Positions 23,241 to 35,789 are shown, numbered from the stretch's first letter. The stretch is 64,000 nt of DNA from Chaetorhynchus papuensis (GCA_013396525.1 VWYX01000008.1:1989455-2053454); one strand, 5' to 3'. Notes: generated by a model from the letters alone, not told the origin. Numbers and translations are program-made.

Positions 23241-25590
23241 TGCACTGACTAGTAAATCTTTGTTGAGGGACGAGGTAGCTGGGGTGTGTATGCTCACCGT
23301 GACCTGCATGGATTAATGGAGAGCAAAGGTTCCAGTGAGTGTGTTTGTACAAACATATATCTACAGGAACCTCCAGGCATGCCTGAAAGCTCATCTGCTT
23401 CCCTCAAGGATTTGAAAAGATGGGGAGGAGGATTAAAAGAGTGGCAAACAGATAGAAAAAGATGACTGTTACGTTGACTTCTAATTTTCTGGCCTTGCTA
23501 GTAAAAGAGAAGTTGCTATTGTTTAGTTAGCATGAAGATGCTGTGGGGTATTTGCATCTTTCCTTAAAATAGGGCATTTGGAAAGTGACTGAAAAAAATC
23601 ATTATTTTGGTTCTGTGTGGATTTAAAGACAGAAAACAATTGATCTGCCCTCCAGTCCACAGCTACCTGAGGAAGGGAAGAAAAATAGCATCTGTATTGT
23701 ATGTAAGTGGCTACAATATGATTTTAAAGTGAAATTACCGGCATCACTTGAAAACTTTCTTTCTCTGCTGGTGCCGAATTTTCAAAATATTTCAAGCACC
23801 CAAATTCTATTCCATCTTTTCAGAGCAGTCCAGATGCTACCACAGCTGCCATGGCCATCCATCTCAGCAGCCACGCTGCTTCCAATGTTTTGCTGGGATC
23901 ACACAGCAAGGTGGAGAAGCATGGACTTTCAGTGAATGACTGACTTAGAAGGTTTTCCTGGCACCAGCTCTCCTCCCCTTGCATCATGTCCCTTGCATCA
24001 GGCTCAGCACTTCTTTGAAACAGCCCACCACAGGGTAGAAAACTCAACTGGCAAAAAATGTGAATAGTGTTCCAGGGGTTGAGTGAGCTGAAGTGCCTGA
24101 CTGAAGAGTGAGAAGGGAGGGGGAAGAAAGAGGAGAGCAGCGAGCCACTATGTTAGAGCCACTTTCTCTTGAAGTCTTATCCTAAGAAAAAAACTCTAGG
24201 TAAGTATACCTGCAGGCAATGAAACTCAGGTCTGTTTTTCTCAAGTGCTCAATACTTCCGCTAACTCCCATGGTGACACCTTAACAGTCAGATTCTCAAA
24301 AGGACTTAGTCTTCAGTGAGCACCCAGGGTGCTGAGGCCTTTAAAATTTCTTCTCTCTTCCTTTGCTGCCTACTTGGGAAATGAGATTTTTGTAAAATTC
24401 TGGCTTTACTCAATAAGTAAAGCTGCTTAGTTAACTGCACTAGCTGGGGGAAAGACATGGATCTTTAATACACTCCACTAGTATTTGCTGGAGCAGTCCA
24501 GGTTGATTATAAAGTGTCCCTGTATGAAGGAGGGTGGTGTCTGTATTTCCCTCCAAAGCCAATGCAGAGTGTAGGGCATGAAATGCCATGAGATGGTGGG
24601 TCAGTCTCCAGGTCATGGCCAGGACACACAGCCCTTCCCTGAAAACCATTTTTTTCTCCATCTAGCCCCAGGCTGGGTAGGGTTCCTTAAAACCATATTC
24701 TGAATTTTGATGAAATCGTACAGTGCTTGAACCCAAGAAGACGTAAAGACACCCTGTCCAAGGACTCCAGGAAATGATGCAATCTGCAACACATTTACTA
24801 CCTGTGTGTTTTACCCTTGGATTTTGCCAAGGTGCTTAACTCTGCTTTATGGACTTCCCATTAAACTTATCTCACTGTAAAACATTGTTTCTTTAGGGAG
24901 GGGAAAACATTTCAACCTTAAACGATTTAAATCAAAATTGCTGAGGATTTTTGCACACTGAGAAGTGGCACCAGTTTGCTCTAAACAAACTGTTGATGTG
25001 CAAGCACTGGCACACCCCACTCTCACTGAGGCAGCATTGCCTGAGGAAGGCTTCACCACTCCCACCTCCATTCACAACAGAATGGCAGACAGGGAAACGT
25101 GCCAGGGCCTCAGCTACTCAAGTGTAAAATCTGGCATATCATCACAAAGGCTGAGAAAGGTAATGGAATATAAATTGGGACACCTTGATGTGGGACACAG
25201 ACTCTGTCACTTTGGTGCTTTGACATCCTCTGACAAAAGCTTGACAGGGAGACCTTTCCCTGTGATTTAGCTGAGGAAAGAGCATCCTTACAGGCAGCCA
25301 TCCTTCATGGGTGATGAGTCCTCCTCAGGCAGGGTGGGGACTTTAGGGTGGCTACAGCCCCTGCATCCCTTTGACCACAGGCTCCAGACTTTGTCCTCTC
25401 TCTTTGTCCTTGTTTTTGGCAGCCAGACAGAGAGAGGAGAGCAAGCGGGTGAAAAGGCAGAGAGAGACACAACATGTTGAGGCTTGGCCTTCTGCCTCTC
25501 AGAGGTGGCTCGGTGGTGCCACCTCTTTGCGGCTCTTGCCTCTCCTCTCTGCCTCCACACACTCAGTGTCCTCCTTTTCCTTGCTCATTA
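23241..25590. other. Unique non-coding DNA
   Basis: No gene or repeat recognised. An isolated consensus donor (TCTAG|GTAAGTAT) at 24199/24200 on + lacks a convincing acceptor or coding frame upstream. Overlapping frames of 63-101 codons at 24847-25301 have no known domain. Confidence 0.55.
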
Positions 25591-26330
25591 ACACCCCCTG
25601 ACTTGGTAATGAGCATTAAACTGTAATTTAGAGCATCCGGGACAGTGGGAGGAGTGGGACAGGGCAGAGAGAGTGCTGCTCAGCTGACTTCTTTGGCCCC
25701 ACAAGCTCCTCCTGGACAGCTGACGCTTCAAGTTTGGGACGGCGTTGAGAGCTTCACAAGCAGCTCCAGGCCCAGGCAGGGAGCCTGGCTGCTGGCTGCT
25801 GCTCCAAAGCTTCCCTTGGGGGTGAGGAGCAGAGCCTGCCCCTGTCACCTCCAGTGCTGACCTCCCAGGTCTGTCCATCATGGGACTGGTGTCGCAAACT
25901 GGTGGGGAAAGTCGTGCGGGAAGGGTGGCCCTTCTCAGTTGTCCTTGCTAAGCTGTGGCACCCAGGTCTCTCTGCTCCAGGGCTGATTCTGTAGCCAAAA
26001 GCACTACAAAATGCATACACATCCTCAATTTTGCATGAAAAAAGACAGTGTTGTGAAACTCTCTCCAAAACAGCATCCAATAGCTCCGTTTGTATGGCCT
26101 CAGGCTGATGCTGGCTAGGCCATAAATATCTCACAGCCTGAGCCATGGGCATGCTGCAGCCCGTTTTGGGAAGGAGGGGGATGTCTTCATTCCAGGCATT
26201 GCAAACCAGAACAGCTCCCCGCTATCTGAACTTGCTGCTCCCTACTTACTGTTAATTTGTTCCTTCCTGTCGCTGATTTGTACCTCAATTTTCCTGCTAT
26301 CTTTAACATTAATTCATTGTGTTTTGTCCT
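25591..26330. other. Repeat-free block, possibly regulatory
   Basis: ATGAGCATTAAACTGTAATT (25610-25629) and the AT-rich part at 26220-26320 look CNE-like, separated by GC-richer ordinary sequence. A 132-codon minus frame at 25754-26152 is open but has no recognised domain or splice context. Confidence 0.25.
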
Positions 26331-26676
26331 ACAGAATGGTACTTAAAGATGGATTCCTGGCCTGGTGGATAGTGAATATCCAAAAAGGACAGATAACTTA
26401 GTCTTTCCTTCAAGGCTTCAAGGATCTGGGTCTGAAAAATTAGCTCTTTTTTCTTTTTTTTTTTTCCACTTGGAAATCGTGGAGTATAATGCAATGTGGT
26501 CACAGCACTTGTGAATGGATATCCCTGTCTGAGGGAAAATAGGGACAAAAAGGAGACTTCTGATCTTGACTTTCTTATGAGAAAGATTTGGCAAAGATGC
26601 GTGATTAGAGCACTTAACTGGAGAAGCAGTTTTGACCTCCAGTAAAGAATATTTTTGACGTATTTTCTCAATATAG

Positions 26677-26716
26677 TTAACCAAGGCTAAGGTGTGTCAA
26701 GAAAGTGGAACGAAAG
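26677..26716 (+). other. Weak candidate microexon
   Basis: TATTTTCTCAATATAG acceptor, 40 bases with one open frame (13 codons), then AAG|GTAAGT. A TTTTGAC-like branch site sits 18 bases before the acceptor AG. Signals of this quality recur by chance in a window this size, and the peptide is too short to judge. Confidence 0.12.
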
Positions 26717-27944
26717 GTAAGTGTAAAATGGGAATGAAGGCAGATTGGAGAGAATGACAGGGAAGCAGACTGAGGGTACACGTAAGTTCCAAGTCTGTCC
26801 AGGTTGTGACCACACCAATGCCTGGATCAGGGGACAGGACACAATTAAAAATCTTCCAGTGGATCCTTTATGAGAAGGTGTGAGAGAGAGACAATAGCAT
26901 TTCCTGACCACACTGATTCCTGTGAACCTGTGTGGTCCTAAACTCTTTTATATGGAGCACTGCAAGCAACATAACCTGAATTAATGCTATGAGACAGAAA
27001 TGAAGCCACTAATGGACAAAAGGAAGCATGAGTCTAATGGTTCAAACACAGAGCTGGGGAGTCAGGAGACCAGAGCAGTTTTACCTGATTTAGCTACTGA
27101 CTCATCTTGAGAGACTGTGAGGAATTCTCTTGTACCAAAACTGTTGCTGCTTTTGGTTTGGGGTACACTTTTTCTGAGGTTATGGCCATTTTGAGCACTC
27201 AGACCTGAGCTCCTGAATGCCATGGCTGCCTCATCTGGAGGCTGTGAGCATTCGCTCATTCATGCTGGTGCAGCCCTATGAACCTCTCAGGGGAAAGGGC
27301 ATAATATTATAATTTAAATAATTTACTTTAAACCTTGGCTCAAGGGACAGCATGGTTATTAAGTAATGGCCTTTGTAATCTAGAAAGCCTTTCCTGCCCT
27401 TCCCTGAGATGGATCCTGTACTTAACACTTCACCTGGCAAAGCACAGAACAATTTTCCCCCACTTACCTTAACAAGGCAAGTCTTTTACTCACCACACCA
27501 CAGGCGGGCTGGAAGCTTTGATTGAGATGGCCCCACAAGGGCTGTACAAAGGATGACTCAGGAAAAGTTTTGCTAATCCTAAGAGTCTCCATCAGGCACT
27601 TCTGTGGTATCCAGGTATTGCCACTGGTAGCCAGCTTGGGGCTCCTGTCTGCCCATCAGGGCTTCTGTTGCAACAAACACAAGGTCACACATAGTCATAT
27701 GTTAAAGGCTTAATTACAAATGAACTGTCAGCTTCTGCAAACTTGTTTTGGGGTAATGCCGTTGAGGATCATTCAGCTTCCAGGGGTAAATTGGGTGGAT
27801 TTGAATCTCTAACTTCAAAAAAGGCTGTGTTTAGGGACAGGTTTGGTGCCTGTCATGTTTGCATGAGTGCCACTAAGAGTACTTGGCTTGCTTCAAAATT
27901 GTGGGGTGTTTAACAGGCATACAGCTTATATAGTGGTTCACAGG

Positions 27945-27994
27945 GGAAAAAAAAAAGAAAACAAAACAAAACAACCAACCAACCAAACAAAAAA
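27945..27994. repeat. A/C-rich simple repeat
   Basis: A run of ten A residues grades into AAAAC units and then AACC units. It is microsatellite-like. Confidence 0.8.
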
Positions 27995-28559
27995 CCCTGA
28001 AGTCTGTGAGTGAACAATTTGCTTTCAGAGGTAAGGTGAAACAAGGTTCTGACCCAAAGATACCTATTGAAAAACTTCTCGTGAGGCAGGTTTGTGAGGT
28101 ATGTGTTGTTGAAAGCAACCAAGATGAGTGCAGCCACAAACTCTGTGCTCCCTGCATTTTCCAGTGACGGGCATGGTCTGGGACAGTCTAGGAGGGAATT
28201 TATCCACACCAAGGATAAGTGCAGCCCCAGCTTGCATCTTTCTACACAGCACTGGGTGCTGGTTCCTGTAAGAGAGGTCGCTTGATGAAGTATATCCTGT
28301 CTCAAGCATGATCTGGCATGGCACTGCCTGTATTTTTTCTCGAGCAAAACTCCCATTGACATAAGTAGAAGTTTGACTCCAGAGGAAGCTGAATTTCTGC
28401 TAATTTAATCTGATTCAAGCCTTCCTGCATGAAGCACAAGGGACTGATGCAGCCTCTCCACCTTGGGAATCATATCTCCCCACACCACAGCTGAACATGC
28501 CCCAAGGTCTGCTGTGGAAAAGCTGAGCAAGTCTGAGCCATTTTCAAAATGTTGGTGAA

Positions 28560-28910
28560 GTTTCACAGCCTCAAGCAGTCATTATTGCACTGGGTCATAC
28601 CCCTGAGGTAAATTATTAATAATAATAATATGTTATTTTTGTTAAACCTGACATCTCCTTTCATCTCAGCCCCATGCTTATCAGGAGCTCTGCAACAACA
28701 AAAAAGGAAAGTTTTATTTCCACATTTCCATCCCTTCGTCTCATCACGCCGCATCTGCTTTGGGGAGTGAAGAGTAATCTGTGGAAAGCTTTCATGCTCT
28801 CAAACCTACCAAAACATGCAATATTAATTGGGATTATTAATTGTATTTACTGCACTAGCAAGTCTAACCTTGTTAAAGGCCAGTGTGAAGATGTGGGATC
28901 ATTTCTGTCA
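28560..28910. promoter_or_regulatory. Candidate conserved non-coding element
   Basis: Starts with an (AAT)n microsatellite (28612-28631) and continues as repeat-free DNA. ATTAATTGGGATTATTAATT (28823-28842) combines two TAATT homeodomain cores with GGATTA, the OTX/PITX/GSC-type site. A CpG-containing patch lies at 28737-28750. A 112-codon + frame is open but unrecognised. Confidence 0.4.
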
Positions 28911-29059
28911 TTTGGAACATCCTGCATGCTACCTCCTCTCAGAAATCAAAAGGAAAATTACCTCACTTTTATTAATCATCCCTTTTCTTACAAGATTTTG
29001 CCTTTTGTTTAGCTGTACTTCACAAGGAGAAGGTGTGTTTTCTGTGCTGCTTTGAGATC
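28911..29059. other. Unique spacer
   Basis: Short unique stretch between two CNE candidates. Confidence 0.4.
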
Positions 29060-29780
29060 TTGGCAGTTAATGGAACTCTTTGATTTTTAAATAAGAGTTA
29101 TTCCTCTGAGTGTACAGTATAAACCTAACAGGCAAGGGACTGTGCCTTTAAGTTCATCAGTTTTCCCAGTGCTGTACTGGAAGGATTGGACTGAAACTTT
29201 AAACATTTCTAGCCATACCTAGCGTATGTATAATTTATAAGCCACACACCGTTTTCTGTCAAATAGGCGATTGATCTGACTCGGATCTCGTTAATTATCC
29301 TCCACATACATTATACGTTAACAGATCTTCAGTATACTGTGTATCAATATTAATAAGATTATAAAACACTATTGATAATTAGGAAGAGAAAGAGACCAGG
29401 CCTTTGATTCACTCTGTTACTAACGCCCCTGCATCTCTAGATTAAAAAGAGACCACTTTTCGTTTAATAATATCAGATCAGTACATCCATCTTCTAAAAG
29501 GCTTTATTAAGAGAAAGCTAAGATTTGCATCCCTATGCAAGGGGCTATTTGAAATTGATTATGGAGGCATCATTGATGTGCGAGAAATTTGTTTCGCTGT
29601 CTTGTCTAAAGGGGGACCTAATAGGTGGGAGGGATTTAAGGTGGAGCACTGCACTCTTGGATCTTTGATCAGGAAATTTCTATTTTTCTTTGTCAGGCTA
29701 TATTTGGTAAGCTGGATTGTCTTGTTTCAGAGGAAATTAAATGGGATGTCCTATTGCTTCCTTTAAAAAAATAACAACAT
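29060..29780. promoter_or_regulatory. Strong candidate enhancer/CNE with TCF/LEF and POU sites
   Basis: About 700 repeat-free bases with the typical look of deeply conserved developmental non-coding DNA: AT-rich, retained CpGs and dense cores. CTTTGAT (TCF/LEF) occurs three times in the same orientation at 29078-29084, 29402-29408 and 29663-29669. An octamer ATTTGCAT (29523-29530) faces ATGCAA (29535-29540). GTTAATTATCC and TTGATAATTAGG add homeodomain cores. It ends about 140 bases before the candidate exon. Function is inferred, conservation untested. Confidence 0.45.
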
Positions 29781-29916
29781 GTATGCTATCACACTCCAAA
29801 AGAGAACAGTGGAATTAAATAACGATATTTATCTTTAAATTATGTGGGTCAGATTACTTTTTACAGTTTTTCTTTTTTTTATTTTGCTCTGACCTGCCTT
29901 TTATGTTTCCATTAAG
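29781..29916 (+). other. Candidate intron end
   Basis: T-rich sequence leading to the exon candidate: CTGAC branch-point consensus with its A at about 29891, pyrimidine tract CTGCCTTTTATGTTTCCATT, and AG at 29915-29916. Branch-to-acceptor distance is about 25 bases, in the normal range. Confidence 0.35.
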
Positions 29917-29993
29917 CTCGTTTGCAACAAGCAAACCAGAACAACGAGTTGCTAGTGAGGGCTCTGAAACATTTCAAATCCAAATTGAATCAG
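29917..29993 (+). CDS. Candidate internal coding exon, gene unknown
   Basis: Seventy-seven bases between a well-formed 3' splice site and a CAG|GTAAAC 5' splice site. If the first two bases finish a codon begun upstream, the exon carries 25 codons and ends in phase 0. The peptide begins RLQQANQNNE and ends HFKSKLNQ, with leucine/alanine/phenylalanine spaced like an amphipathic or coiled-coil helix. A second frame (second base onward) is also open and the remaining one has TAG. No family is recognised. It lies directly after the best CNE block. Against it: no partner exon was found in the window and splice-like signals are frequent in vertebrate introns. For it: branch site, tract, AG, open frame and donor all agree. 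Confidence 0.38.
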
Positions 29994-32832
29994 GTAAACT
30001 TTGCTTCCTTAGAAATTTCATACTAAAGATGAGGGAAAGGCATTGAAGGATGATAGGGAGCACAGCATAAATTCAGGTTGCCACATGACTGGTCCTCCAC
30101 TGGAATGCTGTATTGCATCATAGTGGCTTGGGAACCAACACTGGCCAAACCCAGGTGCTTTTTTTATCACCTTAGAAAAATGATTTGGGATTGAAGCATG
30201 AGACCTGATTTTGCCTTGCTGCTAATATCTACTAATCACCAAAGAACTTATGTCACTAATCACTCAGTCACTGTCTTCATGAAACTTCAGAGCTGCTCTT
30301 CCCCGGCTCAGCTCACACAGAGCCAATGCAGCCAGGCAGAGTTCTCAGGCTCCCTCCCTCCTCTGGAGCAATTCTGCAAGGCATCCTTCCCACTGCTGAC
30401 TCCCTTGGGCTGGCCAGAGTTAGGAGACCTCATTCCAGCCACCACAGATATTTTAAGCATCATATCCCGCAACCCTATGGAGATGAGATTTCTAAAATAC
30501 CATGTTCAGGACCCCAGCAGCTTCTGCACAGGGGTGCTCGTGTCGCTGTGCAGAACAACAGGCTCTAGTGGAAGATACTTGGGGTGAGTAGCAGAGGGAA
30601 GCCAAGAAAAACTACCCTCACTTGGATAGGGGGCTTTGCTCTGGGAAATTTCACACATGTATTTCCCTGCAAAGCAGCCCAGTAGATTCTCATTTCTCAT
30701 GGCAATTCTGCTAGAATTCTGCTAAATAAAACCATCAATTTATGGCTTCCAGGAAATCTGCCCTATATATAATTTTTCCATTCCCTAGAGCTCTGCGATT
30801 TTGAAGCATGCTGGGAGAGATCACGGTTTGCAGGACTGTGGAAGGGACTCTGAGATGAGGGAGGTCCCAGGCTGCTGTGTCCACTGCAAAGTCTTGGGAA
30901 AGTCCCTTCATCTGCCTGAGACATCCATCATATTTGTGAGGGGTCACAGGAACTGCCTGGGTAGAACCAAGGGCTACAGGAAAAGCACCCACAGTACCTA
31001 AAATGCCAGTGGGACCCCTCTGGCACCCACGCCAACTGGAGCAAGGCCACCAAACAAGGTCATAACATTTAAATTGCTCATTTTGCCTCGTATCATTCCA
31101 CGCGAAACTGGGAAAGGGACAATCAGCTGAGACATAGAGGTGGAGGGGCACAAGGAGAGATGGTGGCCTGCTGGGGGAAGGCTAATCTGAGACCAGGTAC
31201 ATAAACCCAGATTAAAATTGATGTACAGGGTACATAAGCAACATAAAGGTCTTTCTGTGTTGCTACAAGTGTAGGCAACACAAGGTCCAAGAATTGTTCT
31301 TTTTTAACCTCTCAGATGATTGTGCCTTTCTTCTTTCTGGGGCCTTGAAGGAAACTGTGGAAAGAACAGCAAGAGACAACAATGTGAAATGAAGCCCAAA
31401 GGCTTAGAAAGACACAGAATAAACCAAAGAAAGTAGAGCAAGATAGCACAAAACCCCCTAATTTTAGTTCCTGGTCCAGGCAAGTATAATGGCTGGCAGA
31501 TTTTCATGGGATTCCTGCAAGCCAAGCGGATATCAGGGCAGCAGGGCCCGTCTGTGCCAGCCTCTGGCTAAAAGCTTGCTGCCCTTTCTCTCTCCAACAG
31601 GCAGCTGGCCCGGATGCACCGCGGCGCAACTTCCTGAGCCAAAGTTCACTTCTGGTGGCAGGGCTGTCCCCTCTCACACAGGGCATGAGCCTGGCACTCT
31701 GAAGACCTGTCTGAGCCACGTCACATCCATTCACACTTGTTTTTTCATGCAGTTTAGGCCATAAATAACTTGCTACGTATTCCTGGAGATGCACCACTGC
31801 TGCGTGCCCTGTATGCTGTGTATGTTGTGTGGGAGCACAGCAGCACTCGTATGCACAAGGATGTTTACAAAATGCATCAGGGAAGTGCCTAAGGTGTAGC
31901 TTTCTCATGAAGGAGGGAGTTCATTCCCTCAGGCCCAGAGACATTCCTTTAATTTCTTATGTCCTTACACAAAAAAACACATGGGGAAACAAAACTACTT
32001 TCATTGACAATGCAGAGAAGTGAAGACATTTACACCACTGGAAGCTAGCTAAAAACCCCCTGAAGATCCAGTTCGTATTCCATCGGGAATATCCCAAGTT
32101 AATACATTCACGTGAATATATTTCCCAACAGAAATCCAAGAAAACGAGATAGCACACAGGAATTTGGAGTTCTGACCTGTCTTTGCCATTGGCTCTCTAG
32201 TGATTGCCAGGCTTGTCCTCTTGGCTGCTGTGCATTGCAGAGGCTCAGCAGGCCTGGCAACCAGACTTCACTCAGTCTCTGAAGTCTGATGCTGCTCCAC
32301 AGATGTCTTCAACTGGCTGGAACTGGGAAATAGCAGTCAGGAAAAATCCCTCAGCTGACCAGTGCAATGTGTGGGACAAGCATATACTGAGAACATGGTG
32401 AAATGTTGGTCTACCACCTTGTGCAAATGAAAGCTCTGTTGATGGAATCAGGGCCATAGGTCAGGCTGTCAGCATAAGAGGCAAAGGGTTTTGATGGCCA
32501 GTCTTATCCATCAGGCACAATGGGTGCTGCAGCTGTATTACCCCAAGTCATGGGTCCTGCCAGCTTCAGGCTCAAATGTGTTATAGAAGAGCATGGAAGG
32601 CTTTGCTTCATCTGTGGCCCTGCTGTCTATAGCCGTACAAAATCTTTCTGCCGCTACATCTCTCAGGCTGGGTCTATTAATTAAGAATCAAAAGAGGGAG
32701 GTGAGGAGAAAATATGTATGATTCCTGGTATCATCACAGCACATGCTGAAAATGAGATCCTTGGAGGCAGTGGCAGCAGTCGGTATTTAAGCAAATTAGG
32801 GCAGTGGTTTAATGCATCAGTGCCTTCCTGAT
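29994..32832. other. Unique non-coding DNA
   Basis: No further exon or repeat recognised. The largest frames (129 codons + at 30198-30587, 138 codons - at 30735-31151, 134 codons - at 31504-31908) lack domains. A tandem ATTCTGCTA pair lies at 30705-30724. Confidence 0.55.
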
Positions 32833-33447
32833 GAATCATAGAATTGTTTAAGTTGGAAAAGACCTTAAAGACCATCTGGTTCCAACCCCCTGCCATGGGC
32901 ACAGACACCTTCCACTGGACTGGGTTGCTCAAAGACTCATTTAACCTGGCCTTGAACATTCCCAGGGGTGGGGCACCCACAGCTTCTCAGACAGGCAAAC
33001 TCTGTTAGTGGTCCACCACCCTCACAGTAAAGAATTCCTTCCTAATATATGAGCTAAACTTACCCTTTTTCAGTTTGAAGCCATTCCCCCTTGTCCTATC
33101 ACTACGTACACATGTTAAAAAGTCCCTTTCTAGCTCTCTTGCAGCCCCTTTAGGTACTGGAAGATGCTCTAAAATCTCCCCGGAGCCTTCTCTTCTCCAG
33201 GCTGAACAGCTCTAACTCTTTCAGCCTGTCTTCGTAGGAGAGGTGCTCCAGTCCTCTGATATCTTTGTGGCCTCCTCTGAATTCACTCCATCAAGTCCAC
33301 ATCCTTCTTCTGCTGAGGGCCCCAGAGCTGGATGCAGCAATCCAGGTGGAGTCTCATGAGAGCAGAGTAGAGGGGGAGAGTCACCTCCCATGACCTGCTG
33401 GCCACATTTCTTTTGATGCAGCCCAGGGTGTGGTTTATGGTGTGGAA
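32833..33447 (-). mobile_element. 5'-truncated avian CR1, best preserved copy
   Basis: Antisense CR1, with its 3' end at the left (ATCATAGAATTGTTTAAGTT is the reverse complement of the CR1 terminus). The whole fragment follows the avian CR1 order: ACCATCTGGTTCCAACCCCC, GCCATTCCCCCTTGTCCTAT, GGAGCCTTCTCTTCTCCAGG, CAGCCTGTCTTCGTAGGAGA and TTTTGATGCAGCCCAGG. Its sense strand encodes the C-terminal end of ORF2. A small rearranged patch lies near 32984-33012. 5' truncation is usual for CR1, and it cannot move on its own. Confidence 0.92.
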
Positions 33448-34239
33448 CCACTATGGTGGAAATGGTGAGAAGGATCCATTGTCACAGAGACGATGCTCCA
33501 GGTGTCTGTGCAGCCCAGAGCAATCATTAAATGGCCCCTTGACATGGTACCTCCAGACAGCTCCATTGTGCCAGGATTTGCATGTTATTAACCTGCTCAG
33601 TGTTACTACATCAGAAGAATTAGAAAATAAAAGCAAAATAATATCCCCATTTGAACTTGGGCATGGCAGACTATTTTTCAACCCTGGCAACATTTTAATT
33701 TCTATCAAAGAAGAACATTTGCTTTTGTGTTAAGTGGGGAAACCCTGAAGATGAATGTGCAGCATGAGTAAAAATAGCAAAACCTTGGTGGTTCCGCACT
33801 TTAGAAAAACAATACTTGGGCCACTTGAAACAATAAGGGTTTGCTCCCAGCTTGAGATTTTGTCTGACAAATTTCAGAGAGAAGGGTTTTTTTCTCCCCT
33901 CCTCTAGCCCTGAGACATACTGCAAAAAAATGCATGCACACGAGCCGTTGTCACTGGGAATGTACCAGCCTTCCATTAACATTGCTCTCTATAGGATGGC
34001 GGTTGGCAGGAGTGCTCATTTTAAAATCCAAAGGCTCATGTCTAGTGCTCCAGCCCTTATTCCCCAGAGTTTTTTCAAGCCACTTGAGCCACTTGTCTGG
34101 AGCCTGCTTGCTTTGATCTCCTTCTGCATCGAACGTGTCTGGAGAGAGCTCTGCAAGGGGAAAGCATGAATCGAATTGTGTGCTCCCATCTCACATCTTG
34201 CCCATTGCAAAGCCATACCAGGAAATTGAGGAAATGTTC
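33448..34239. other. Unique non-coding DNA
   Basis: No gene or repeat recognised. A 105-codon + frame at 33852-34169 has no known domain. Confidence 0.5.
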
Positions 34240-34520
34240 CAGATTTTAAGCTTTCTACCCTTAGCCAGAAATTAAAACCCCTTCATTAATCCAATCTTAA
34301 ATCTCAACTAGCTGCTGCTTAAAGTGGTAATAAATATTTCATACCGATTGTGTTGCGTTCCTTGCTGTGTTTATTAAATGGAGTTTCTCATAATTTCAGT
34401 TATTCATTTTAATAGGTCAGGACTTGGCTGTGATTTAAACAGACCACTGAGGAAACAGCCGTGGTTAAACATTGTAACAATATGGATTATTAATTTAATT
34501 GGCCAGCTATTACTTGTTTT
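34240..34520. promoter_or_regulatory. Candidate conserved non-coding element
   Basis: Repeat-free AT-rich block with TTCATTAATCC, GTTTATTAAATGG (forkhead-like), AGACCACTGA (RUNX-like), and GTAACAATATGGATTATTAA (34474-34493), which puts a SOX core next to GGATTATTAA. The cluster resembles developmental enhancers. No coding frame of note. Confidence 0.4.
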
Positions 34521-35789
34521 GACTCTGTGCTAACACATTTAGCTCAGTCTCTTGTGGCCTATAAACCACAAAGGTCGTGACTTCAACATTCAGAAGAATG
34601 GGAAAAAGAGAATCAGGGCTGAGATTATGAGGAAAAATAGAGAAACAGTGTGGGGAAGACAGAGTAGGGAAGGCTAAGGGCTTGCTGGAGGCAGTGCAGG
34701 GCAAAAGGGGATTTATTTAGTAGCTCAGCAATAGAACATCCTCTAAACCACCAGCAAAACTAGCAGTTTCTTTCAGTCTGCATCCCTCTGAGGTGATTTC
34801 AGACAGTGATTTTTACCCGTGGGTATAACAATGATATCCCCACATGTTTAATAACACCTCAATTTTATTTCTGAATTTTTATAATCTTGTTTAAATTATG
34901 CCATGCAAAGAGCTCACATCTGAATAATCAGCAATAATTTTTATAAGTGTGTTTAAAAGGCCAATCAGGCATCCCCACCCTGGATGGTTTCACTGCACCT
35001 TTATTGAAAACCATCTCATGATGCTAGTAAGATACAGTGGGGTGAAAAAGCACATTCCAAAGGGCATGCTAGCAAAAAGGGACAGCCAGGAAAAAATGTG
35101 GGGTTTATTTTCTGTGCGCAACAAAGACAGTGCAATTTGTACCATGGACTGCTCCACTTGAAAGGGGTCAAATCTTTCCACTGATTTTTTATGCACAACT
35201 CTCATTGACTCCAAATAGGAGTTCTGTGCATTTAATAGCATCAGGATACAACCCTGTATTCGTCTTGGCAACTGTGTATAAAATATGGCAGTGGGCAATA
35301 TTTCCATACTGATGCCTGTGCCAGGTATGTTCACCATTCAACTTACACAGGTACTAAGACCCTGCCATGAAGGAAACTAAATGAATACAAAAGGTAGACA
35401 GATACATTAGGCAGAGAGGCAATCAGGTTATGAGTCTCCCTTTCCAGTTTTTATCATGTGCCTTGGAATCTGTAGCTGTTCCTGTAACAAATTGCACAGG
35501 CCAGTAAGTTGGAAGAACACAGCCCAAAACCTTTGTCTGCAAAGGCAGGCTCCAAACCATGCAGCTAACATGGGAAATGTAGCATGCATGAGTACAGCAT
35601 ACATAATCAGCAGTAACAGCTGCCCAGACAAGTTGGTGGGATTCCAATGCTGTAAGACTTCTTCCATCCTCGCTCTCTTATCCTCCTTCTCATAGCTCAA
35701 CCCAATTTTCCGAGACACGGGGACACTGGGAAGAAAGACACAGGCTTGAAATCTTATTCACTGAGTAGAAAAGAGCCAGATGGAGAAAA
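34521..35789. other. Unique non-coding DNA
   Basis: No gene recognised. A 115-codon minus frame at 34990-35337 and a 96-codon minus frame at 35428-35718 are open but unlike any family I know. Confidence 0.55.

Larger units (their letters stand above)
26331..28559. other. Unique non-coding DNA
   Basis: No gene recognised. Interrupted T run at 26447-26465. The 150-codon minus frame at 27910-28362 runs through low-complexity sequence near its end and has no known domain. A minus donor look-alike AAG|GTAAGT lies at 27463-27468 without a supporting exon. Confidence 0.55.

Noticed and set aside
24076..24199. Exon-like segment before TCTAG|GTAAGTAT
   Set aside because: Excellent donor, but the acceptor has no pyrimidine tract.
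27910..28362. 150-codon minus frame
   Set aside because: Its last part translates an A/C-rich simple repeat into a phenylalanine-rich run. No homology seen.
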